Shown: positions 53,917-60,251 of the stretch, piece after piece
How positions within the stretch are numbered: the stretch's first letter is position 1
Layout of the letters: every line of letters starts with the position of its first letter
NCBI GenBank assembly: GCA_040544425.1
Contig: JBEONO010000010.1
Span: 62,001 to 126,000, forward strand
Length of the DNA stretch: 64,000 bases
Direction: 5' to 3'
From: Solimicrobium sp040544425
GTDB lineage: Bacteria; Pseudomonadota; Gammaproteobacteria; Burkholderiales; Burkholderiaceae_D
Made by a program: the position numbers and the translations under genes
The notes under the pieces: model-generated
Told to the model about the DNA's origin: nothing
Database searches by the model: none
Seen by the model: only the letters and a program-made list of their open reading frames with translations

Positions 53917-54501
53917 ATGCCATTCAATACCCCGATTTTTTTGACCTGGTTACGGGTCGCTTTGATTCCGCTTGTAGTGGGCGTGTTCTACTTGCCGCAT
54001 GCATGGCTGTCTCCATTTGACCAAGGTCTCGCATCGACCCTGATATTTATTGTCGCGGCCGTTACCGATTGGTTCGACGGGTTTTTAGCGCGACGCTGGA
54101 ATCAAACCTCTGCTTTTGGCGCATTCCTCGATCCGGTGGCGGACAAGCTGATGGTTGCGGGCGCTTTGCTGGTGCTGGTGCAATTAGACCGGGTCAACGC
54201 CTTGATCGCCTTCGTCATCATCGGGCGCGAAATTGCGATCTCAGCATTGCGCGAATGGATGGCACAAATCGGCGCCTCCAAATCAGTCGCGGTCAGCTCG
54301 CTGGGAAAAATTAAAACAACTGCGCAAATGACGGCGATCCCAATGCTGCTGTTCAATGGCAAATTGCTGGGTGTAATCGATACAGAATATTGGGGCGAAA
54401 AATTTCTGTGGCTCGCCGCCGTCTTGACCGTCTGGTCGATGCTTTACTATTTAAAACTGGCCTGGCCGCTGATTAAAGAGCACTCCGGCAAACTTCCTTA
54501 G
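53917..54501 (+). CDS. pgsA: CDP-diacylglycerol-glycerol-3-phosphate 3-phosphatidyltransferase
   Basis: PgsA (194 aa) commits CDP-diacylglycerol to phosphatidylglycerol. The CDP-alcohol phosphotransferase signature DWFDGFLARRWNQTSAFGAFLDPVADK (given here as DWFDG-AR-G-DPVAD) is complete, and five or six membrane helices are visible. It is followed by the tRNA cluster, as in E. coli uvrC-pgsA-glyW-cysT-leuZ. Confidence 0.95.
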   Translation: MPFNTPIFLTWLRVALIPLVVGVFYLPHAWLSPFDQGLASTLIFIVAAVTDWFDGFLARRWNQTSAFGAFLDPVADKLMVAGALLVLVQLDRVNALIAFVIIGREIAISALREWMAQIGASKSVAVSSLGKIKTTAQMTAIPMLLFNGKLLGVIDTEYWGEKFLWLAAVLTVWSMLYYLKLAWPLIKEHSGKLP

Positions 54502-54520
54502 CGATGGGCGGGAAATAGTG

Positions 54521-54548
54521 TTGACAGAAGAAGTGCTGCGGTTATAAT
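54521..54548 (+). promoter_or_regulatory. Consensus sigma-70 promoter upstream of the tRNA genes
   Basis: TTGACA (54521-54526), 16 bases, TATAAT (54543-54548), both boxes perfect. An inverted repeat GAAGAAGT (54527-54534) / ACTTCTTC (54554-54561) encloses the -10 box. It lies about 250 bases before the first tRNA-Gly, so a leader or small RNA would be transcribed. Confidence 0.75.
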
Positions 54549-54799
54549 GTGCGACTTCTTCGGCGAGTGTCATCTGCTTACAACAGCAACGTGACTTTGT
54601 GGAATGAGTAGATTGGCAAGTACTTTCAGTCGATTGTCAGTAATATGATTTGCAAAACAGCTTTCACTGAGCCAAAAATTGCTGGACAGGGTTAACATAT
54701 TTAGATAGAATCTCGCTCTCATTCTTTTGTTGAATTTAGTGAAATTTAATAAGAGTTGGCAGCAGTTGGCGAAGTATGAGTAGTGTGTGGTGGAACAGC
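54549..54799 (+). other. Transcribed leader or small RNA region before the tRNA genes
   Basis: About 250 bases without a coding frame between the consensus promoter and tRNA-Gly. A second promoter candidate is TGGACA (54683-54688) with TAGAAT (54706-54711), 17 bases apart, closer to the tRNA. Whether the upstream part yields a stable RNA cannot be told. Confidence 0.4.
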
Positions 54800-54875
54800 G
54801 CGGGAGTAGCTCAGTTGGTAGAGCGCAACCTTGCCAAGGTTGAGGTCGAGAGTTCGAGCCTCTTCTCCCGCTCCA
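54800..54875 (+). tRNA. tRNA-Gly(GCC), first copy
   Basis: 76 nt with encoded CCA. Acceptor GCGGGAG/CTCCCGC, D arm with AGCTCAGTTGGTAGAG, anticodon stem CAACC/GGTTG around TTGCCAA with GCC at 54833-54835, and a T arm with GTTCGAGC. All four arms fold by eye. Confidence 0.97.
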
Positions 54876-54944
54876 AAAATAACGGCGAAAATCGTAAGTT
54901 TTTGGCAGGTTCCAGATAGTGGCAGTAACAATGCGGTAAATAAT

Positions 54945-55020
54945 GCGGGAGTAGCTCAGTTGGTAGAGCGCAACCTTGCCAAGGTTGAGGTCGAGAGTTC
55001 GAGACTCTTCTCCCGCTCCA
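54945..55020 (+). tRNA. tRNA-Gly(GCC), second copy
   Basis: 76 nt with encoded CCA; identical to the first copy except for one base in the T loop (GTTCGAGA instead of GTTCGAGC). It lies 69 bases downstream and is followed by a terminator hairpin, so the two tRNA-Gly genes likely share one transcript. Confidence 0.97.
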
Positions 55021-55030
55021 AATTAAAAAC

Positions 55031-55057
55031 AAGGAAGCATGGTTGGCTTCCTTTTTT
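55031..55057 (+). terminator. Rho-independent terminator after the tRNA-Gly pair
   Basis: AAGGAAGC (55031-55038) paired with GCTTCCTT (55046-55053), a 7-base loop and a T-run to 55057. Confidence 0.8.
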
Positions 55058-55135
55058 GTTGGAATTTGGCGTGAATCTCGGTGGACTGCTTAAACTTGAG
55101 ATATCCGCTACAATGACCAACCTTAGTTTAACCAA

Positions 55136-55209
55136 GGCGGGATAGCAAAGAGGTTATGCAGCGGCCTGCAAAGCCGTTTAGATCGGTTCAATTCCGATTC
55201 CCGCCTCCA
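55136..55209 (+). tRNA. tRNA-Cys(GCA)
   Basis: 74 nt with encoded CCA. Acceptor GGCGGGA/TCCCGCC, anticodon loop CTGCAAA with GCA at 55168-55170, T arm CGGTTCAATTCCG. A -10-like TACAAT lies at 55109-55114 upstream, after the terminator of the tRNA-Gly pair, so this gene may start its own transcript. Confidence 0.97.
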
Positions 55210-55279
55210 AAATTTGATTTTCAGATCGAGTATCTGGAAAATGCATTTACAAAGTTGTGTAAAGTATTTAATTGATAAC

Positions 55280-55307
55280 TGCTCATTGAAATCAGTTTCA
55301 ATGAGCA
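55280..55307. other. Perfect 12-bp hairpin between tRNA-Cys and tRNA-Leu
   Basis: TGCTCATTGAAA and TTTCAATGAGCA around a TCAG loop. No T-run follows. A smaller stem AAGTAA/TTACTT (55317-55322 and 55333-55338) ends at the first base of tRNA-Leu. These may guide processing of the precursor. Confidence 0.6.
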
Positions 55308-55339
55308 ATATGAAGTAAGTAATTTGCAAAAGTTACTTT

Positions 55340-55667
55340 GCCCGGATGGTGAAATCGGTAGACACAAGAGACTGGTACGGTAGCGCCTAAACAGCAATGC
55401 ATGGCACTGTCAGCCGGGTCGCTTTATCGGAAACGGTATAGTAGTAACTCCTCAAATTCGGTGAACGCTGTTAAATGCCAATACCGAGCCAAGCCTGATC
55501 CAGATCAGGAAGGTGTAGAGACTTGACGGGGAGCACCTAAATTGCTCAGCAATATGGTGAAGGTAAAGTCCAGACTACGAACTCGAAAGGGGCGACGAAA
55601 GTCGTGGTGGTAAGTAAAATCTCTCGACTGAAAGGTCGTGCCGGTTCAATTCCGGCTCCGGGCACCA
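55340..55667 (+). tRNA. tRNA-Leu(UAA) interrupted by a group I intron
   Basis: Two exons, 55340-55373 (34 nt) and 55615-55667 (53 nt), join to an 87-nt tRNA with CCA. Acceptor GCCCGGA/TCCGGGC; anticodon stem AGAGA/TCTCT around CT|TAAAA, anticodon UAA at 55615-55617; long class II variable arm CGAC/GTCG; T arm GCCGG-TTCAATT-CCGGC. The split lies in the anticodon loop between U33 and U34. The tRNA without the insert is close to E. coli leuZ, and the order tRNA-Gly-Cys-Leu after pgsA matches glyW-cysT-leuZ. A terminator follows at 55676. Splicing is needed to make the tRNA. Confidence 0.92.
55374..55614 (+). ncRNA. Group I self-splicing intron (IC3-like, 241 nt)
   Basis: No reading frame. The last exon base is U (55373) and the last intron base is G (55614), as group I splicing requires. 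P7 is GACTT (55520-55524) with AAGTC (55566-55570). P8 is CACC (55534-55537) with GGTG (55556-55559), enclosing a perfect hairpin ATTGC/GCAAT. P6 is the CCTGAT/ATCAGG hairpin near 55494-55509. P9 is CGAC-GAAA-GTCG (55593-55604). The segment GGTGTAGAGACTTGACGG and the CAAATTCGGTGAA segment closely resemble my recollection of the Azoarcus tRNA-Ile intron. A short P1 may pair exon ACT (55371-55373) with GGT (55379-55381), tentative. Confidence 0.88.
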
Positions 55668-55675
55668 GACACAAT

Positions 55676-55712
55676 AAAAGCACTGATTATTCAAGATAGT
55701 CAGTGCTTTTTT
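55676..55712 (+). terminator. Rho-independent terminator after tRNA-Leu
   Basis: AAAAGCACTGATTAT paired with ATAGTCAGTGCTTTT (one G-T pair) around a short loop, followed by a T-run to 55712. It closes the tRNA transcript. Confidence 0.9.
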
Positions 55713-55847
55713 ATGTGGCGTCATTTGTCACTCTTCTCAACAGCATTTCGGATCACCCGTTCGCTCGTCTTCTTAGTCCATTCTTCAGTTCCACCGATTG
55801 CCGCCGCATTTTTTTATTGAATCTGATCATTCGAGAGGTAAAGAACG

Positions 55848-57407
55848 ATGAATTTTTCTAAATTAGCCTGCACTGCCGGATTAATTTGCGCAGCACTGCT
55901 TAACACTGCGCATGCCGCCGATGTTCGCCATCTGACGATTGATGTGAATGGTCCGTCAGTACCACGCGACCATTTTGCGGATCTGTCAGTCGGATCGGAT
56001 TATCCGGGCACCCTGATACGAGATGACAGTCTGGCACAACTGAAAATTGCCCATGATGAACTGGGATTTCGCTACATCCGTTTTCATGCCATCTTTCACG
56101 ATGTGCTGGGTACCTACAAGGAAGTAAATGGTCAGCCCGTCTATGACTGGAGCAAGATTGATTATCTGTATGATCAATTGCTCAAGATCGGTATCAAGCC
56201 ATTTGTTGAACTGAGTTTTACGCCCGATGCGATGAAAAGCTCGAATCAGACGATTTTCAACTGGAACGGGAACACCTCGCATCCGCAGCCGCTGAAATGG
56301 ATCGCACTGGTCGATGCATTTGTGCGCCACGTGCAAAATCGCTATGGCAAAGAGGAAGTTGAGTCGTGGTTTTTTGAAGTCTGGAACGAGCCCAATCTGG
56401 AAGGATTTTGGGAAAACGCCGATCAGCAGGCTTATTTCGGGCTGTATGCAATGACCGCGCATACGCTCAAAGCGATCGACCCGAAACTGCAAGTAGGCGG
56501 CCCTTCAACTGCCGGTGCAGCATGGGTCCCGGAGTTCATGCAGTACAACCAGGCATCGGGTACGCCGGTCGATTTTGTCTCAACCCATACTTACGGTGTC
56601 TCGGGTGGATTCCTGGACGAAAAAGGTGTGGCCGACACCAAACTGTCGGCTGCGCCCGGAGCGATTGTCGATGATGTCCGTCAGGTGCGCGCGCAATTGC
56701 AGGCCGCCGGTAAGCCGGACCTGCCTTTGTACTTTACCGAATGGAGTACCAGTTATACGCCGCGCGATTCAGTTCATGATTCGTACATCAGCGCACCCTA
56801 CATTTTAAGCAAACTAAAAGCGACCGAAGGCATCGTGCAGGGGATGAGTTACTGGACCTTCAGTGATCTGTTTGAAGAGCCCGGCCCGCCGACAGCACCG
56901 TTTGAAGGCGGCTTTGGTTTAATTAATCCACAAGGCATACGGAAGCCTGCGTTTTTTGCTTATAAATACCTGCATCAGTTGGGCGAGGCGGCATTGCATA
57001 CTTCAGATGCGCAAAGCTACGTGACCCATCTTGATGCTGCCGTCCAAATCGTCGCCTGGGATTTTAAAACGCCGCGACAAACCAAGAGTAATCGCTCATT
57101 TTTTACCAAGGTATTGGCTACCAAAAAATCCACGGCGCTCAGCGTTGAGCTGAAGGGGGCTCAACCCGGTGATTATGATGTCGAGATCTACCGGACAGGC
57201 TTTCGCGCGAATGATGCGTACACGGCCTATATTGAGATGGGCTCGCCCAAGTTACTGACGGCGGCGCAACTCAGTCAGTTGCAGGAGCTCACTGCCGACC
57301 GACCTGAAAAACGGCGCATCCACGCCACACCTGCAGGAGTAGCACAGTTAACTGTGCCCATGCATGAAAACGATCTGGTATTTATCCGGCTGACCCCTGG
57401 GCGTTGA
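55848..57407 (+). CDS. Exported GH39 family glycosidase
   Basis: A 519-residue protein with a signal peptide (MNFSKLACTAGLICAALLNT, cleaved near AHAA/D24) and a GH39-type (beta/alpha)8 domain. The acid/base is E181 in WFFEVWNEPNLEG and the nucleophile E298 in LYFTEWSTSYT. A C-terminal beta-sandwich follows (about 400-519). GH39 contains beta-xylosidases and iduronidases; the substrate is not resolved. Ribosome site GAGAGGTAAAG precedes the ATG. It lies just past the tRNA cluster, a usual insertion point for accessory genes, with an exported amidohydrolase downstream. Confidence 0.88.
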   Translation: MNFSKLACTAGLICAALLNTAHAADVRHLTIDVNGPSVPRDHFADLSVGSDYPGTLIRDDSLAQLKIAHDELGFRYIRFHAIFHDVLGTYKEVNGQPVYDWSKIDYLYDQLLKIGIKPFVELSFTPDAMKSSNQTIFNWNGNTSHPQPLKWIALVDAFVRHVQNRYGKEEVESWFFEVWNEPNLEGFWENADQQAYFGLYAMTAHTLKAIDPKLQVGGPSTAGAAWVPEFMQYNQASGTPVDFVSTHTYGVSGGFLDEKGVADTKLSAAPGAIVDDVRQVRAQLQAAGKPDLPLYFTEWSTSYTPRDSVHDSYISAPYILSKLKATEGIVQGMSYWTFSDLFEEPGPPTAPFEGGFGLINPQGIRKPAFFAYKYLHQLGEAALHTSDAQSYVTHLDAAVQIVAWDFKTPRQTKSNRSFFTKVLATKKSTALSVELKGAQPGDYDVEIYRTGFRANDAYTAYIEMGSPKLLTAAQLSQLQELTADRPEKRRIHATPAGVAQLTVPMHENDLVFIRLTPGR

Positions 57408-57550
57408 GGAATCTGAGTCGGTGAATTGGAAAGAGATAGATGCTTTCACATGTTTTTGATATTGATATTTAACCAAGAGGAAAAATTTTACACAGACTGA
57501 TAGCCGTGCAATAGAAAGCTATCATAATTTTCGTTATATTTCGATTTGCG

Positions 57551-57579
57551 TTGACAATCCGATCCAAGTTCACTACCCT
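57551..57579 (+). promoter_or_regulatory. Candidate promoter of the amidohydrolase gene
   Basis: TTGACA (57551-57556), 17-base spacer, TACCCT (57574-57579). The -35 box is perfect and the -10 weak. It lies in the 260-base gap between the GH39 and amidohydrolase genes. Confidence 0.4.
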
Positions 57580-57667
57580 TAGCACTCCAAGTCCAGCAGG
57601 TCCGAAGGCGACAACGAGCAAGCAGGATTGGGGGTCTGCAATTCAATTTCAACGAGGACGACGTGGC

Positions 57668-58849
57668 ATGAATAAAAATCAAATCAATTACGCGCTTGGC
57701 ACAATCCTTTTCAGCCTGGCTTTGACTCAGCTGCCTGCCCTGGCAGAAGAGCAGCATTACAGCATGGACGATTTTTATCGCGTGCCCAAAATTGACGCGC
57801 ATATGCATTTGCACAGCACCAGGCCTGATTTCATGTTGGAAGCGAAACGAGATAACTTCCGGGTATTGTCGATCAATGTTGATTACGCCGATTTTCCTCC
57901 GATCGACGAGCAGCAAAGAATTTCCGAAATTCTGTTGAAGGAATATCCTTCCACCTTCGCTTTTGCTGCGACTTTTTCAGTGGAAAATTTCAAGCAGCCG
58001 GGCTGGGCGCAGGCAGTCAATGCGCAGCTGGATAAGGCCGTCAAACGCGGTGCGGTCGGCGTCAAGGTCTGGAAGAACATCGGACTGGATTTGCGTTCAG
58101 CCGACGGGGCCCTGGTAATGCTTGATGATCCTCGTTTGAAACCGGTATTTGATCATTTGGAACAGATCCACCTTCCTTTGCTCAATCATCAGGCTGAGCC
58201 CAAAAACTGCTGGTTGCCCATGGCTGAGATGTCGGTAAAAAATGATCAGGAATATTTCGCGTCCCATCCGCAATACTACATGTATGCGCATCCCGAAATG
58301 CCCCGCTACGAAGACCTCATGCGTGCGCGCGACCACATGCTGGAGCAGCACAAAAATCTGCAGTTTGACGGCGTACACATGGCCTCGCTGGAGTGGAGTG
58401 TCGACGAGCTGGCGCGCTTTCTGGACCGGTTTCCACATGCTGTCGTCGATCTGGCCGCACGCATCGGACAACTTCAATCTCAGGCCAATCAAAATCCTGA
58501 AAAAGTACGCAGCTTCCTGATTAAATATCAGGACTGGATCATGTACGCCACCGATCTTGAGCAGGATGCCGATGCGCCGGGCGGCGAAAAGAAAGACGCT
58601 GATCAGAAATCCATCCCGTGCAGCATCAATCCACAGTGCAAGGCCGACAGCGCCTTTAATGAGGAGACATTAAAAGTCTGGCTGCGTGACTGGCGTTTTT
58701 TTAATACTCCGGACGTGATGAATGTGCCGGAACTGGATCAACCGGTCGCGGGACTGTCGCTGCCCAAAGCGGTCGTCGATAAAATTTATTTTAAAAATGC
58801 TGAGCGGTTTTTCCCTTCTGCATGGGGGCGCGGAAACCAGGCGCAATGA
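57668..58849 (+). CDS. Exported amidohydrolase family 2 protein
   Basis: A 393-residue protein from the ATG at 57668 (ribosome site ACGAGGA), with a signal peptide ending near LPALAEE. The metal-binding opening is KIDAHMHLHSTRPD; a later NHQAEP and a C-terminal YATDLEQDAD fit the amidohydrolase-2 TIM barrel. Substrates in this family range over hydrolases and decarboxylases. It probably works in the periplasm. Co-direction with GH39 suggests a shared carbohydrate or aromatic substrate, which is inference. Confidence 0.8.
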   Translation: MNKNQINYALGTILFSLALTQLPALAEEQHYSMDDFYRVPKIDAHMHLHSTRPDFMLEAKRDNFRVLSINVDYADFPPIDEQQRISEILLKEYPSTFAFAATFSVENFKQPGWAQAVNAQLDKAVKRGAVGVKVWKNIGLDLRSADGALVMLDDPRLKPVFDHLEQIHLPLLNHQAEPKNCWLPMAEMSVKNDQEYFASHPQYYMYAHPEMPRYEDLMRARDHMLEQHKNLQFDGVHMASLEWSVDELARFLDRFPHAVVDLAARIGQLQSQANQNPEKVRSFLIKYQDWIMYATDLEQDADAPGGEKKDADQKSIPCSINPQCKADSAFNEETLKVWLRDWRFFNTPDVMNVPELDQPVAGLSLPKAVVDKIYFKNAERFFPSAWGRGNQAQ

Positions 58850-58856
58850 GGCCGGT

Positions 58857-59546
58857 TCAGTAGATTGCCTGTAACGCCAGAACGGTTCCGATGGTCAGTG
58901 CGCCGATGCAGATTGCCGCACCGACTGTCCGACGCCGATTTTGCAATGCCCACAATACAACGCCCGATAGCGACAGAAAAATGATACTGCCCGCCAGCGT
59001 ATCGACCAGCAGCACCCAGCCGAGGCCAACCCCCGTCCCTTTGTGCAGATTGTTCAGCGTCGCAAAAATATTATTGTCGCTGCGCCTGACACTGACAAAA
59101 TTATTGCCGAGCCAGTAGTCAGCCTGCAGATTGACGCGCGGCGACATGAAGCTCACGCTCCAGTGTGCAGGTTGTTGTAATGCTGTATCGCCCCAGGCTA
59201 CAGTCTTTGCTTTTTCGCTGCGCACGCGATTTGCAGGACTGTCGACTGCCAGCGCTTTCTGCAACCAGATTGCCAGAGATTGAGCATCGGCCGGCTGCGG
59301 GTTTGGCAGCGCCAATTGCAGCGTGCTTTCCTGCACCTGCGCGGCGGGAATTTTCAGCACGGCGCGATGGTTCAGCAAAATGCCGGTAGAGCCGAACAGC
59401 AGACCCAGTGCGGCGCCCCACAGTCCTATCCAGCCATGGAATTTGCGCAGCCATTTGATGAATCTGGCGCGGCTCGCGGATTTTTTGGGATGCAGTTGCT
59501 CATCATCAATTGCAATCGGAATGACTTTGTTGTGTGATGTAGTCAT
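58857..59546 (-). CDS. PepSY-associated membrane protein
   Basis: A 229-residue protein from the ATG at 59546 (GGGGAG ribosome site), with three membrane segments: about 32-52, 175-198 and 206-225, and a periplasmic domain between. It resembles PepSY-TM proteins that sit beside TonB receptors and may reduce or process iron-siderophore complexes. The start overlaps the piuC stop by one base, so it belongs to the Fur-controlled operon. The exact function is unknown. Confidence 0.8.
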   Translation of the reverse strand: MTTSHNKVIPIAIDDEQLHPKKSASRARFIKWLRKFHGWIGLWGAALGLLFGSTGILLNHRAVLKIPAAQVQESTLQLALPNPQPADAQSLAIWLQKALAVDSPANRVRSEKAKTVAWGDTALQQPAHWSVSFMSPRVNLQADYWLGNNFVSVRRSDNNIFATLNNLHKGTGVGLGWVLLVDTLAGSIIFLSLSGVVLWALQNRRRTVGAAICIGALTIGTVLALQAIY

Positions 59547-60232
59547 CAAGGTGCTCCCCACATGCGCAGCAGGTTGTGATAACAGCCGATTAAATTGGTG
59601 CGGGCAATCTCATCGGAATCGGATGTATTGAGTCGCTGGATTGCGGTATCCATGTCAAACAAGAGACTGCGTTGGCCATCATCCCGAATCAGACTCTGCA
59701 CCCAAAAAAAACTGGCAATCCTTGCGCCGCGCGTCACCGGTGCAACCCGATGCAGACTGCTGGCCGGATACACCACCATATCGCCAGCGGCCAGTTTCAC
59801 ACTGTGCACGCCAAAGGTATCTTCGATCAGCAGTTCGCCACCGTCATAGTCCTCGGGTTCGGATAAAAACAAGGTGGCCGAGACATCGGTCCTGATTTTG
59901 AGTCCGGTGCCGGGAATCAGTCGTAGCGCGCCATCGACATGACTGCCAAAGTGCATGCCGGTTTCGTAGCGGTTAAACATTGGTGGGTACACCTGATTCG
60001 GCAACGCGGCGCTGATGAACAGCGGATTGCGTTCGAGCGCCGCGAGGATGATATCGCCCAGTTCGCGTGCAATCGCCGCGTCCTCTGCGATCTGGATATT
60101 GCGTTTGAGTGGTGCACCCTGGTGACCGGCGGTGACGCGTCCGTCTACCCAGGCGCTTTGGTCTGGCCCCAGTTTTCCGGCAACGGCACGAACCTGTTCA
60201 GGTGATAAAACGCGGGGAATGTTGAGTAGCAT
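59546..60232 (-). CDS. piuC: PKHD-type Fe(II)/2-oxoglutarate hydroxylase PiuC
   Basis: A 228-residue protein (ATG at 60232 with a GAGGAAAAC site; E. coli YbiX is 225) of the PiuC/YbiX family. Iron ligands are in the MHFGSHVDGAL segment (His, Asp) and SSLHRVAPV (His), with the 2-oxoglutarate Arg in TRGARIASFFWVQS. PiuC genes typically follow fiu-type receptors and respond to iron. The role in siderophore use is not settled. Confidence 0.9.
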   Translation of the reverse strand: MLLNIPRVLSPEQVRAVAGKLGPDQSAWVDGRVTAGHQGAPLKRNIQIAEDAAIARELGDIILAALERNPLFISAALPNQVYPPMFNRYETGMHFGSHVDGALRLIPGTGLKIRTDVSATLFLSEPEDYDGGELLIEDTFGVHSVKLAAGDMVVYPASSLHRVAPVTRGARIASFFWVQSLIRDDGQRSLLFDMDTAIQRLNTSDSDEIARTNLIGCYHNLLRMWGAP

Positions 60233-60251
60233 GGCTGTAAGTTTTCCTCGA

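Noticed and set aside
55340..55667. First read as a truncated tRNA or a tmRNA-like gene
   Set aside because: Both tRNA halves pair perfectly once 241 nt are removed, and the removed part has group I core helices; no tmRNA tag frame is present.
57551..57667. Longer N-terminus for the amidohydrolase
   Set aside because: It would bury a clear signal peptide and overlaps a promoter candidate.
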